A DNA stretch of 64,000 nucleotides from NCBI GenBank assembly GCA_037178675.1, contig JAYMGJ010000216.1, forward strand, positions 124,001 to 188,000, given 5' to 3'. This stretch comes from Scleroderma bovista (taxonomy: Eukaryota; Basidiomycota; Agaricomycetes; Boletales; Sclerodermataceae). The position numbers and the translations under genes were made by a program. Positions 46,441 through 57,300 of this stretch are shown here, in pieces (within the stretch, counting starts at the first letter, position 1; the number at the start of each line of letters is the position of its first letter). The notes below the pieces were generated by a model that ran no database searches, was not told where the DNA came from, and saw nothing but the letters and a program-made list of their open reading frames with translations.

Positions 46441-47199
46441 TGAGCACCCCCACTGGCTTCATTTTATGCATGGAGGGGAACAAACCTGACAAATGGAATC
46501 TATATTCGCCACATTTATCGGATTCTGCACATTTTCCGCGCTTAATTAATCAATTGATTCCCGCTAGAGCCCTCTATGCACATATCCGAGGAGCTTGTGG
46601 TTTGGGTCACTCGTATGTGGGGGTCCAACAGATAGAAGGTAAGCCCTGGTATGGTGTCCTCAGTGATCCGGACTATCCCCTCGTTTTCGGGTGGCGCTAG
46701 AGCTTGCCCCAATGGCCCTTGTTAATGTTCCTGATTCGAAGGCCAGTGGTTCTTGTTGGTTTGATTGCAGTCCACTGCCAGGATCCGGACCAGATGCCCC
46801 TTGTGCAGACAAGTATCTGACGTTTCACGTTCTCTTCATTCAAGCGCTGATCAACAATCTGAATCTCCTTTTCCGAAAAACACTGCTGTGACTTGCGTCG
46901 TCCAAGCGCATCTCAATCCCGCGTCGCTCCATTACGCGTCACCATTCAAGCAATGTCTAGGGTTTGGTTATCATTGCCCCAAGCCCAGGATTGGTCTCGC
47001 TCTTTCCAGGGTTGTTGACATTGACCTTTCCGGGGTTAGAGATTCTGACATAACTTGTCTCTTTTGAAAGATAGTGTGTATGTGCTGAAGTATTTTGACT
47101 TGGCGCAACAAGGTAACACGGATATTCATACCGTGTGGTTGAGTCCTCTAGCCCATCTTCCTGCCCCTATGATCGACCATAGCGAAAAAAAATTACAGA
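46441..47199. other. region with no assignable gene
   Basis: About 760 bp after the LINE fragment. No recognisable RT thumb or RNase H remains here, and no gene is supported. Confidence 0.45.
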
Positions 47200-48060
47200 T
47201 TATACCAGGCTGTTGGTCGTCAGATTGCTTCAGACCCCGAAGACAAGGCGACATTTCCGAGCTTTACCCCTGATGTATCTCCTGTGCTTGTTCCCCCCTT
47301 CAAGGCAACCGTGTATCGGCATGCTATACCGGAAGGACAGAGTTCCCATGGCTAGTGTACATATTGTCCGTTGTGTTCTTTTCCTTCCCTCAATCACTCC
47401 CTGTCTATTGCGTGCCCCTTGTCTTCATTCCAACTCTCGCACTAAGTCTATGGCCCCTCGTCTCACTCTATCACGTCTTCCAAGTCAACCTTGTCTACAT
47501 CAAAAGTCTCAAAACCGCTCGACTGGACCTACATGCGCTCGCCTATCCCACTCGCGCGCCAGTTGTCAAAAGAAGAAGGTTTCTGCTACCTCTGAACATT
47601 TCCCGTCTCTTTTCGCCATCAGTACTCTTCAGTCTATGCCTTAAATTTGTCGCTTTAGGGATAACTGGTACCTAGTCTATGTGGACTATCAAACCCCCGA
47701 TGGTACCATGCTGTTGTGTGCCACTGGGAACAAGTTCGTTCCTTCATTGAGTTTGGCGACCCACTTCGTCGCTCCATTTTCGACGAGCCATCTTGACGGA
47801 GCAAGACTTTAATATGTTGGAGTGGCGGGCATGTCGAAGGCGAAGGATTGAAGTCGAATCCTTAGAGGGGACGAAAGGAATGTTGTCAGCAGTCGGCTTT
47901 TGCGTGCGTTTGTCACAGTGCCTGTTCGCGCTTTTGTTTTGTGGTTTCTGTCTATTGTTCGTCTGGTGGTCCGTGCATCGTTCTCGAGTTGTTATTGGCT
48001 TGCGCGTCTCCTCGAGATCAAGCCCACGACTGATCATCCCGTACTATCTGTAGCTCGTGT
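47200..48060 (+). other. possible unmodelled or decaying membrane-protein gene
   Basis: Two frames look protein-like. One has GRQIASDPEDKATFPSFTPD then VSPVLVPPFK (about 47210-47305); the other is strongly hydrophobic (FPWLVYILSVVFFSFPQSLP, VFIPTLALSLWPLVSLYHVF) and continues to 47675, followed by NWYLVYVDYQTPDGTMLL in a third reading. I could not join them with convincing introns, and I recognise no family. It may be a gene in decay or one with unusual splicing. Confidence 0.25.
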
Positions 48061-48304
48061 CTATGTACCTTAGTTCCTTTTTGTGCTTCTCTCAATCTAC
48101 TCTGTATCTGTGACTCTCCACACGCCCACCGCTTTGGCTACCTTTTCACTTACATGCTCGTTGGGATGCAACTGGGTCTCGACTCTCCGATCATTGACAA
48201 TGCCCAAGTTGGCAATTGATCTGAATCAACTTTGAGCGGGCCGGACCGTCCGACCATTGTGTTCAACAGAATGCGCCCCAAGTTGTGCAAAATCCCTATC
48301 ACGA

Positions 48305-48945
48305 ATGATTGACTTTGACATGGAGGTACTATACGCTCCGAGAATCCTCCAGCGAGTCTTCAGACTCGCATGCAACACTATGATCCTCCACGGCCCTCTG
48401 AGTATCATTTCCCTCGTAATTATGCTCTTCTCTAAGGCCCTAGTCGTCGTTGCCACCATGTCGGACGGAGACTATGCAGTATTCAATTGGAAGAACAACG
48501 AAGAGCTCCTACGGGCCCACAAAGTACGTCACTGTCCTGGAACGGCACGTCAGAGGGGATTTATGACTTACTTTCCACCCGATATCTAAACTCACAGGGC
48601 AGCATTCTCAAACACTTGACATTTGCCATTGTTACCTTTCAAATAGGAAAATGCATGATGAAGCGCTCTTTTATGACTTTCCTCCTTTTCGCGATCATGG
48701 TCATCAGGTTCTTGATGATCCTGGTCAGAATAGCCAAAATGGCGCGATCCCTCCAGCAGCTGTATGGTCCGCTGCTTGTCACTTTCTGTGTAGCCATATC
48801 CGCAGCGCTTCTCTACCTGAAGATGGCCATCGAAGTCGTGTTCGCTGCATTCTATCTATTAGGGGTGTGGAGAACTCGCGCCCCACCGTTCGGAGATACG
48901 GTGTCTTTGACTCTCGATGTGTTTCGCTTTCTGGAATTGCGATAG
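48305..48945 (+). CDS. hypothetical multi-pass membrane protein
   Basis: Two exons, 48305-48523 and 48598-48945, joined in phase by a 74-nt GT-AG intron (GTACGT donor, CTCACAG acceptor); 188 residues. It begins MIDFDMEVLYAPRILQRVF. Three to four hydrophobic segments are visible: LHGPLSIISLVIMLFSKALV, SFMTFLLFAIMVIRFLMIL, YGPLLVTFCVAISAALLYL and IEVVFAAFYLLGVW. No family recognised. It may be a separate gene or the 3' part of the membrane-protein region to its left. Confidence 0.45.
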
Positions 48946-49252
48946 ATTTTTCATAGTATTCCACGGACAATTCCTTTACCTCGGACGCCTTCAACTTATA
49001 CATCCTCCCACATGGAGCGCTCCATGCACGTTTCATTCTGACACTTATAGATGATATAGACAACATAGATGAATCAAGGACAATCACACCCCCTTTCATG
49101 CATTCTGTACAAACTACTCACCCAGAGCAATTGATGACGTGACAGCTCTAGTAAGGCCCGAAGATCATCGATCAGATACCGCTAAATAGATTACATCCCA
49201 GTTTCTGCAATACAGAGGAATATCATGCAGCGACAATGAGGAGAGAACTCCT
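48946..49252. other. intergenic region
   Basis: About 300 bp between convergent genes; nothing supported. Confidence 0.5.
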
Positions 49253-50260
49253 TCATTCAACTACTTTATAGAGTACTGGCTCACCGAATTCGTTTTCTCT
49301 GAGGCGATATGGATCACGCCGTAGGGGACGCCCTCGTCTCCTGCCCACAGCAAGAGGGTTGGTCTCAACTCCGGGTGGCGGACTGCCGATAACAAATCGA
49401 GTAGGACCTTGTTCCTCCTCCCGCTCCCCCTGCTCCTGCCCCTGCCCCTGCTCCACCGCCACCGCCGCCATCTCTTCCGCTCCATCTCTCTCCTCTCTCT
49501 CCGTCCTCCCTTCCCCTTTCTCATGCGCACTCTGACTATCCTCATCGTCGTCCCCACTCTCATCTTCGGTTACCACTGCTTCTATCTCCTCTTCTTCGCC
49601 ATGGTTGGATCCATCATCAGAGCCCTGTTCGTCGTCTGGATGCAAGCGACATGTAATCACATCCTCAACGTCGCTCAAGAGCCGGCGTACAAATCCACTT
49701 CCGGCAATACGAGCCACATGATTTAGGAACGTCTGCATGAGACCGGTTTCCTTCTCCAGGTCCGCATGAGCCAGCGTGGCTTCGACGAGGGCGGAGTTTG
49801 CTTCTGCTTGAGCAAGCGCGAGCTGCATTTCGACATGGCTGCGCTGACGCTGAACGTCCCCGACCATCTGGGGCAGCCATGTGGGATCTTCGCCAAGTGG
49901 GGGAGGAGGGGGGTAGGCCAACGGCATCAAAGGGGGATGGAAAGTGGCAGATGGGGGTGGTGGCAGACCAGTAGGTTTTGGAGGAATCTTGTTGGTGGGT
50001 TTTCCGCCACTCGTTGTCATCCAGTGACCGTCGTCTGGGGGAGGGGGGAAATACTGGAGGGGCCATTGATGGGCGTCAGAGCGTTCTCTTTCGTAGGGGC
50101 GCCGTGGCTTCTGCTGCTGCTTCTCCCGTTTGGCTGTTTCGGAACTGGAGGCCTCACTTGTGGCGTGGTGCATGGTGCTCGCATTACTCTGACCATTGGG
50201 CACACGACCGGCACTGTTTCGTGATTTACGCGATTGAGAAACTGTTGGTTCTTTCGGCAT
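49253..50260 (-). CDS. hypothetical disordered protein, proline-rich then coiled coil then acidic
   Basis: Single uninterrupted exon of 335 residues starting MPKEPTVSQSRKSRNSAGR; the upstream in-frame extension has no ATG and is excluded. Residues 1-65 are basic and Ser/Gln-rich; 70-125 contain repeated polyproline (YFPPPPDD, GLPPPPSATFHPP, LAYPPPPPLGED); about 135-195 form a likely helix/coiled coil (SHVEMQLALAQAEANSALVE); 205-290 are very acidic with Glu/Gln/Gly runs; the end is basic (GRRRGRPLRRDPYRLRE) and could bind DNA (GRRRGRP resembles an AT-hook core). The lack of introns contrasts with its neighbours. No family recognised. Confidence 0.6.
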   Translation of the reverse strand: MPKEPTVSQSRKSRNSAGRVPNGQSNASTMHHATSEASSSETAKREKQQQKPRRPYERERSDAHQWPLQYFPPPPDDGHWMTTSGGKPTNKIPPKPTGLPPPPSATFHPPLMPLAYPPPPPLGEDPTWLPQMVGDVQRQRSHVEMQLALAQAEANSALVEATLAHADLEKETGLMQTFLNHVARIAGSGFVRRLLSDVEDVITCRLHPDDEQGSDDGSNHGEEEEIEAVVTEDESGDDDEDSQSAHEKGEGRTEREERDGAEEMAAVAVEQGQGQEQGEREEEQGPTRFVIGSPPPGVETNPLAVGRRRGRPLRRDPYRLRENEFGEPVLYKVVE

Positions 50261-50903
50261 GTTAACGAGGTGTGTTGTGTAGACGTTTGAGTGCAGTAGC
50301 ATGCGATGGTAGCAATGGGAAAAGAGGAAATGGCCCACTAAATAAATAACCCAGACGTTGACAGGACTATTGTCCTCCGTATTGGGACGTGGACTCAGGG
50401 GCGTTATGTTTGTATCAAGTAACTTGCCTGTTTTGGAAACTCTTTGACACCAAGCTATTATTGTGCTGCGGCAAACTGCCAGCGCTTTTCAAGTAAGTAT
50501 AATGACTGCGAATTTCTTCAAGTCCATCATGGTGTGATTCCAAATCCGGAACAAGAGCAGATAACGCGTGGCTCTGAGCTGGCAGTCACCATGCCTTAGT
50601 TGTGGTTGGATTTACGACCGTCGGACGAAGCACAACACCATAATATCCAATTCTACGATATTCGTAATTACACTCTTATCTATTGTATGATACCGCAGAT
50701 TTTTCGTTCAATAAGGGCCGCGACTGCTACGACTCAACATTGTCTTGTGCACGTATCATTACTTAATGTATTCATCCCCACCCAGTGACAACATGCCAGC
50801 AGAGGGAAAGAACAACCACAGTATAAGAGCCTGCATGACTTGTCATTTGTCTTCAGTATACTTCAACCTCGCCCGGTACATCTAGTGCCATACACAAGTA
50901 AAA
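50261..50903 (+). promoter_or_regulatory. intergenic/promoter region, TATA-like site at 50822-50829
   Basis: About 640 bp. TATAAGAG at 50822-50829 lies 75 bp upstream of the small secreted peptide ATG at 50904, with pyrimidine-rich TCTTCAGTATACTTCAACC sequence between, as expected of a strong fungal core promoter. Confidence 0.45.
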
Positions 50904-51014
50904 ATGGATTGCTTCTTAAACAAACTTTATGCCTCAGTACTCCTCCTCATCTTGGCTTTCATCGCAGGCATGGTTGTTGCTACCCCCGCTCACGTCGAAG
51001 AAACCAGTAGGTGA
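50904..51014 (+). CDS. possible small secreted peptide (or 5' exon of a lost gene)
   Basis: 36 residues: short basic start (MDCFLNKLY), a strong hydrophobic core (SVLLLILAFIAGMVV), an Ala/Thr-Pro cleavage-like site (VATPAHVEE) and an early stop. The start context (AAAAATGG) and the TATA-like site 75 bp upstream favour a real 5' end. Two readings remain: a genuine short secreted peptide, or the signal-peptide exon of a small secreted protein (hydrophobin-like promoters look like this) whose remaining exons have decayed at 51015-51378. No Cys pattern survives downstream. Confidence 0.4.
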   Translation: MDCFLNKLYASVLLLILAFIAGMVVATPAHVEETSR

Positions 51015-51378
51015 TATACTTATGAGTGCGAGATCCCTCTGATACGCTGGTACAGTGGACGAGTAGGAGTTTACATAGTTGGTTGGTGCAAAGTAGTGCT
51101 AGGATATCATTCCAATACTCACCTAAAACGTTGAGTAGTACAGGAAAATGGCACTCTGGCTTTGCGTACAAAGGCGACTTACACAACCTCCGCCGACCTT
51201 TTACTTTGATTGGTCGTTATGTACATACATACATTGTTGCACGCGATACCTTCGGTCGGGAGCGCAAAGTAGAACACTTGCGGACAACATAGTATGAGGG
51301 AGAAAGGATTATGTAAGCTACAATAGAAATTTAGGTCTGCTTTGAACTGTTTTTATACTGGAATCCTGGCGAGAACAG
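51015..51378. other. region without supported gene
   Basis: About 360 bp between the small peptide and the LINE tail fragment; nothing recognised. Confidence 0.45.
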
Positions 51379-51660
51379 TTGGCACCAATTGATGACGGAT
51401 CGGTGAAAGTGCTGTATAAAGCAACCCACCAGTGTCATGCCATGCCTTTATGGTACTACAACAAACACGTCCCCACTGAAGACCGCTCGCGCGACCACAT
51501 CATAGCCACCTGCCCCGAGTACGAAAACCAACGTCAGATCCTCAAATCCGCCTCCGAGGATCTTGTCACGTCGGACATCCTCGGCACTACAGAAGGCATA
51601 GAGGCGTTGATAAAATTCCTCCGCACCACCAGCGCGTTCTCGCGTCCCCACCCCAGCCGA
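51379..51660 (+). mobile_element. LINE 3' coding fragment (C-terminal zinc-knuckle-like end)
   Basis: The open frame reads HQCHAMPLWYYNKHVPTEDR, then RDHIIATCPEYENQRQIL and SEDLVTSDILGTTEGIEALI. This H..C..-type segment followed by LLGTxEGIxALxxFL is the usual C-terminus after the RNase H domain in fungal LINEs. No RT or RNase H is attached, so it is an isolated fragment, possibly from the same element type as 45020-46440. A repetitive AGTACCTC-AGCACAACC flavour follows to about 51800. Confidence 0.65.
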
Positions 51661-52192
51661 AGTACCTCTAGTACAACCACGACACTACTCCGACCCCCCC
51701 TTTTACCCAGGTCATTCCCGCCATCACCCTTACCACATGTTTCTTCTGATATCTCGCATGACCCCCACCCACCCAAAGTACCTCCAGCACAACCGTGACG
51801 TTGTACTGACCCACCTTTTTCCAGGCCGTGACTTTTTTCTTCTTCATCAGACTATTATGTTTATTGCACGCATCATGTCTCCGCTGTGGTTACTCCTTTC
51901 TGGACGAGAGAAATATAAACTTGGCTCCTTTTCAGATCGGCGTCCTGCCAACGCGAAGTCTGTACGCCATTCAAATTGCACCCGCCAAGCAAGGGTTCTG
52001 CCGACGCAGGCGGCATTTTGAGTATGCAAGATAACGATCATATCCACCAACGGGAAGAAGGACAACGTGACGAAGCGCTCATGCATAAATGCAAAGGATC
52101 ATATCAATTGGTCACAGCCAGCTCTATATGTAGATAGTACATGCCAGGACAAAGGCACAGAAGCATAGTTACAACCCGTTCTAGACATGTAC
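51661..52192. other. region without supported gene
   Basis: About 530 bp, partly LINE 3' flank; nothing else recognised. Confidence 0.45.
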
Positions 52193-52329
52193 TGCCACGA
52201 CTAGTCTCGCTCCCAGCCGTTGTGGGGACTTCCGGCGGGGTTTAAAAAATGAGAACAGTTTCCGTCAAATAAATTTGAATGTCCGACCGGAAGTCCCCAC
52301 AACGACTGGGAACGAGACTATGCCACGAC
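52193..52329. mobile_element. Mutator-type MITE with 9-bp target site duplication
   Basis: A 119-bp element (52202-52320) has 34-bp terminal inverted repeats that differ at only two positions; ends are TAGTCTCG and CGAGACTA. It is flanked by the exact 9-bp direct repeat TGCCACGAC at 52193-52201 and 52321-52329. Internal sequence is A/T-rich and non-coding. A 9-bp duplication and long TIRs point to the Mutator (MULE) superfamily as mobiliser. Near-perfect TIRs and perfect duplications suggest a fairly recent insertion. Confidence 0.85.
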
Positions 52330-53419
52330 TAACCGTTGGTATATGGAAATTCAAACGACGTCGCGGTTGGCCGGAGAAAACGGATGGCGACGAAACACCA
52401 ATATGTATGCAGAAATCGATTCACGGCGCAACATGTACAACTTAACCGCCGCATTCCAGATCCATACTGCCAGACACAGCATGACGGACAACAACTCCGT
52501 ATACGCTTCCTTTTCAATTCACTGTGGGCAATGGGCATAACCCTAGTAGTTGTTACCTATCAATAGGCACAATTACTAGGCTCGTGCCCGTCACAGGTGA
52601 TTTTTATTGGCTGTATGATTCCGAACTTTCGCATGGATGGTGCCACGTTGCTATTCCTTATACCTTTTTGCAAGGCGCTGCAACACTTCTCGAGCACACG
52701 GACATCTTGATATTGCCATGACTTCACTGGCAATCTTCAGCATGAAGATTTATAAGGTCAACCCGCGTGTCGGTCCCCCTCAGATCTGCAAAGTTGCCCG
52801 AGGAGATAGACAGGCGTGGCAATTTTCATTTGGAAGTGAGAGGACTCGGCGGCTCAAGTGCAAGAGATCCGTTTTGCCGACTAGTTGTTTCTCTGACTCT
52901 AGGCCGTCGAAATGCCGATCAGTGTACTACCAATACCCACATACCCGCACCTGTCCAAAAGATGACAAGGTAGTTGTTCCGGACCTCGTACAATGACGAT
53001 GAGTCCATGAGTTATCATGACAAGGGTGCCATTTAAATGGCTCTCGTGCTTCATACATTACTGATCTGGAGTCTGGTCAAGGTGATGGTGGTAAGTGGGC
53101 AATAGTTGCGTGCTCGCAAACTGTGTACTCACCGTTCGCCCCAGCCTACATGCTCCCTCCCAGACAATTCAACACGTTGTATCGATGCCACCTACTAACA
53201 CCATATCTATGCGTTCCCATTCAATTGAGTGGAGCTGAGCCGCTCTTAATACTTTTACAGGCCAATTTGGTATCAGTTGATGGTCAAATCTTTCTTTCTG
53301 CATACTATCGCTAGGTAAGTGACGTGGCACGCTCCGTTGCAGTTCTTCCTCAAAAAGCTCTCTTCAATTAAGATAATGTTTGTTTTACCCCCAACTGACC
53401 CTTCTCGTCATTACCAGCC
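52330..53419. other. upstream region of the elongase-like gene, duplicated at about 57520-58100
   Basis: Roughly 1.1 kb. Segments from about 52840 to 53400 reappear, diverged, at 57530-58100 (shared GGCTCAAG..AAGAGA.CCG, CACATACCCGCAC, GGAGCTGAGC and GCCAATTTG sequences). ORFs here are not conserved between the copies, so it is likely regulatory or neutral sequence of the duplicated elongase unit. Confidence 0.55.
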
Positions 53420-54529
53420 ATGGTCCATTTTCTGAAAATCTTTGGCAGAGGTCTCGCACATCCAGACGCCGTGCTTTCATATGTAGAAGCGATACCTATC
53501 CCAAAATGGTCTTCCATGGTCATCTTTTACACCACTTATCTTTCCATTGTGTTCGGGATGCGCAAAGTCATGAAGCCTCAACTGCCCCCCCATGCAGTGG
53601 CCATGGCTTTTCGTATTCACGACTTGTTTGGTTGCATGGCAAACTTGGTGCTAGTGATGCTCTTGGTAATGGAAGTTTGGTCAATCTGGAATAGGCTAGG
53701 TGCATATGCTACTATCTGTTCGGAGGAGGCACTTACCCCGGTGAGTGTACAACAACGCTTGGCTAGTAGAATCACATCCTCATTGTTCTAGATGCTCGAA
53801 TGTTGCTTCAAGCTCAGCCTGTATCTTAAATGTTACCAACTTTTGGATGCCGTGTTTTTGGCTTTACTTGACAAGTCGATAAGTACGCCCATACTTGTTT
53901 GGTTCGCTGGCACAATCCGGGTACCCACCTTTCGATAATAGGTGCATTCAGCCTCTATCATCATGTAACAGCCAGCATTCTCCCTTTCATTGCATTGAGC
54001 GGTAGAATCCCATTGGTACGTTACCTTGTACTTTATGGTGGTATGCATCAACTTGGTATTGCTACAGTATTGCCTAGCGGCCCTCACGGGCTCAAGTTAC
54101 AATACTACAGAGTGTAAGTCTAACATGGTGACTCCAACGAACATCTCACATCTAGTTGCAGATTATTCACATTATCTTAGTTATGGTGGACCCAAACCAT
54201 GGGTAAGTTAACTCGGCACTGATGGAATGGTATGGTTGTTGATTCGTGTGTTTATACAGTGGTTAAAGCATGCACTGCACCATCACGTTTTACATGTCAA
54301 ATTCACTACTTTGTGTGCCATTTTCGCATGTGGGTAAAATTTGCCCTCCAGTGCAACAATCGCTGATGATCTCTTAGATTTCAATTATATTGCGCATACT
54401 TACTGGCCAGCACTTCCCCACATTGGAACTTGTGCGGGTACGGAAATCAGAGCGTGGGTGGGCATCGGAATTCCCGCCAGTTATTTCTTCTTTTACTATT
54501 TCAAGGCCGTTTGGAAACTTTCGGTTTGA
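53420..54529 (+). pseudogene. ELO/GNS1-family fatty acid elongase-like gene, probably degenerate
   Basis: Starts MVHFLKIFGRGLAHPDAVLS, with the N-terminal GLAHPDAVLSYVE of fungal elongases. Exons 53420-53740, 53792-53882 and a third from 53942 are in phase. Further blocks: AFRIHDLFGCMANLVLVMLL, YATICSEEALTPMLECCF, KCYQLLDAVFLALLDK, SLYHHVTASILPF, VVCINLVLLQYCLAALTGSS, GGPKPW then WLKHALHHH, and a terminal GTEIRAWVGIGIPASYFFFY. Compared with the family, KxxExxD reads KCYQLLD (Glu to Gln) and the HxxHH box appears as SLYHH (first His lost). Joining exon 3 to the VVCINLV block needs a frameshift near 54025. Likely a dead or strongly altered elongase. Confidence 0.6.
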
Positions 54530-55247
54530 GAGTGCTTGTTTGCGAACCAAATAGTTCTTCTGAATTTGTGCTTGATCTAACCTCTGGTAGGTAGAAGCAT
54601 GGGCATGACATTGTATTTCCCCATTGAAAGTGTATGTATGTCGACTCCAAGTCTCTGCATTGCTAGAGAAGCTCGAGTGTGTCTGCAGACACTATAACTC
54701 ACCAACTTAAGGCAGCACTTCTGCATGACAGTATATAACAAACAATTTGCCAATGGTTGAATGGGCCTCCTACTTTGCAATATAGCTTAGTGTAATTACT
54801 GTTAACTTTACCTCTATACTGTCCACCGCAGATGTTGCCTCCTGCAAAACGAGTTGCACGCAAAGGCTTCCTTATGCCATCAATCTTCTCAGCAAAGGCT
54901 GGAAATCACAAGGGCCGACTCACTAATATCATCAATGTCCAGCTCATCCCCTTTCAATATGAGCAATAATGTGATCGATCGTCGACATCTTCGAGGCAGT
55001 GCTTGTGGCCAGGTGTTCATCACCGTAGGAGCGTTAGCGCTCTACTGCTGTCAACGCTGTGCATGCATGGTCCACATTCTCTAGTCATTAAATATTAACT
55101 TGCCACGGTTGCCTTGCAATAGTACTAAGGTATCGTTGTAGCCATTGGTCCTACTACATGGCATCAATTCGTATTAATTCGCAACTACTACATAGATTTT
55201 CAGTGGGGGTACAGTTTCGGCATTTATAAAAAATATTCGGTCGTTGG
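54530..55247. other. intergenic region, partly repeated at 58340-58480
   Basis: About 720 bp. The stretch 54925-55090 (ATCATCAATGTCCAGCTCAT, then GATCGTCGAC and TTCGAGGCAGTG) recurs in shortened form at 58349-58480. No gene seen. Confidence 0.55.
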
Positions 55248-57214
55248 TCAATTTTTCGTCTCATCCCGACGGATTTCATCATTTGAAACCTCCAATCTGG
55301 GCTCTGGCTGGAGCTGGTGGTCCGATGACTTGTGGTAAAACAACAAAACGGCAATCGCTTCTATCGCGACAGTGCCCAGCACAAACCACAAGGCTGCGGC
55401 ACGTCCGTCATACTTCGTTGGTCCCCCATGCCCAACCTCGACAGATGTTTCGATCGAAATAGCGGCAGCGAGGCCAACGGCCGAGCCAAGCTGCAGTGCT
55501 ACATAGAACATTGCGCCGACAACACCAGCCATCGACGTCGGCGCAGTCTGAAAGATGGTGACGCTGAAAACGACAAGCCAGAAGCCCATAAACTTGTTTT
55601 CATCCAGGGGGGAAAGACTGCTTACTTCGTATGCATGAATATCAATACGGTACCAGCGCTACCAAGCAAGAACGCCGGAAAGACGAAAGGCCAGTAGTGG
55701 TTCGGCTCTCCACCAGCTAAGGCAAGTATCGCTGTAGCCGCGGATGTCACGACCAGCCCTAGCAGGATAATCCATTTGGGGCTGACGATCCTCGATAAGC
55801 CGCCAGTGAAGCTCATAGCGAAGCCCATAACGCCGAGGGGGAGCCTAACCATTGATGAGATGAAATATAGTAAGAGAAAGTGCTGGACATACATATGAGC
55901 AGCTGTAGAGAGAGTAGTCCAGTGAAAGAAATTTTGCCACAAGTTCACGAAGATGGCATAGACTACAGTCCACCAATAAAAGGGTAGCAAGGCCACAGAA
56001 AAGAGAACGGAAAAGTTCCTGTAGAACCATATACAGGGAGGCCTATATGACTGGGGGTGAGCAAACTTTGACACTGGAGGCTAGCGGACGTGCGAACACT
56101 GCAGCCTTTTCAACCGGAAGGTGTGCTTCCCAGAAGAAGAACGCAATCATCAATACAATTGAGATAACCAACGAAACGATAACCGCTGGGTCAGCCCACC
56201 CGTGTACAGGCCCGGTGGTGACTGCAAAGATAAAAAGAGCAAGAGCAGCTAAGCAAGAAGGAAGCCAAGTTAATGCACCACAAATGATCTAAAACGAGAG
56301 TTTACCAGTTAAAACGGATGTCCCAACTATGTCAAAGTCTCTCCAAGTAGGGGTAAATCTCTCATTGTCACGCTGGGCCTTTCCTATGTGAGCTGGTATG
56401 ACGACGGCGCCAATCGGACCAACTAGAAGGGAAACCAGCCCAGTGAACCAGAAAATCCAATGGTATGTCATCCATTGGACAAACACCGCACCAATGATGA
56501 AGCCGAAAACTGGATCCAAGGCTATTAGTAACGGAAGTGCCAGCAAAAGCAGCACTGTACCCTCCGCGACTACCGCACAGCCTGAGAAGACTGCAAAAGC
56601 TCGGGCCTGCTGAGTGGGGTCCGGGAAAACCCTTACGATCAAGGTTAGCGCAGACGGGATGGACATCGCGCAGGCTAAATATGTGTTACTAGAATATTCA
56701 CCATGTTGTACAGACGTTCTTACCGATACCGCTCAATGACCTTAAAGCGATCAGAATGAGCTTGTTGTTCACAAAACCAGCACCAAGCGAAAGTAGACCA
56801 AGAGCAGTGACTCCGCCAACGAAAGGTAACCCTATTGTTCGATCAGGTCCATTGATATGTGGGATAATAAATCATTAGGCTCACTAGGGCCATAGACATC
56901 GCTGATTCGTCCGCTCTGTGTATGCGAATAGGCAAGTGTTCGGTACAGCACGGAACGACCAGACGCACAATTAAGAGGGTCGAGGCAAAAGTGAGCTGGT
57001 TTCCACTGATGATCCAGACCCCTTGGCTTGTTGTGAGGTTCAAGGACTGCTCCAGAACCGGCAGAGCAGAGAAGACACTCGACATACTGAAAGAGTCTAG
57101 AATCTGGGAAAAGCAAAGGATCAGCAGCAGCAGCAGCCTCCGCACAAGAGGAATTTGTTTGGGTGGTTCATCTACTAATGCATGGCTGGGCAACGGGAGA
57201 CCGGGGGAAGACAT
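55248..57214 (-). CDS. MFS transporter (DHA2-like, 14 TM), copy 1
   Basis: Probable drug/H+ antiporter-type exporter. Eight exons (minus): 57214-56969, 56915-56885, 56831-56724, 56674-56306, 56248-56098, 56042-55893, 55844-55626, 55563-55248; 529 residues with consistent phase. Seen: a first helix FSQILDSFSMSSVFSALPVL, QGVWIISGNQLTFASTLLIS followed by motif A-like GRISDVYG, VGGVTALGLLSLGAGFV, RVFPDPTQQARAFAVFSGCA (motif C region), WMTYHWIFWFTGLVSLLVGP, and late helices FSVALLPFYWWTVVYAIFVN and HYWPFVFPAFLLGSAGTVLI. Intron 5 uses a GTTCGC donor, chosen because it gives VPPCIWFYRNFSVLF. The tail is polar and charged. Nearly identical to copy 2, offset exactly 4,729 bp. Confidence 0.92.
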
Positions 57215-57300
57215 TGGGTTAACCCTTCGAGATGGATGGATTTCATATATACTCTTCGCCAATGGAGAATTCCTCCTGTGCCTGAACTTAACGCCCACAT
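57215..57300 (-). promoter_or_regulatory. core promoter of MFS copy 1
   Basis: On the minus strand a TATATA box lies at 57246-57251, about 32 bp before the ATG, with CCATTGGCGAAGAG just upstream. The same TATATATGAAAT block is kept in front of copy 2 (61992-61997) although surrounding promoter sequence has diverged, suggesting selection. Confidence 0.5.
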
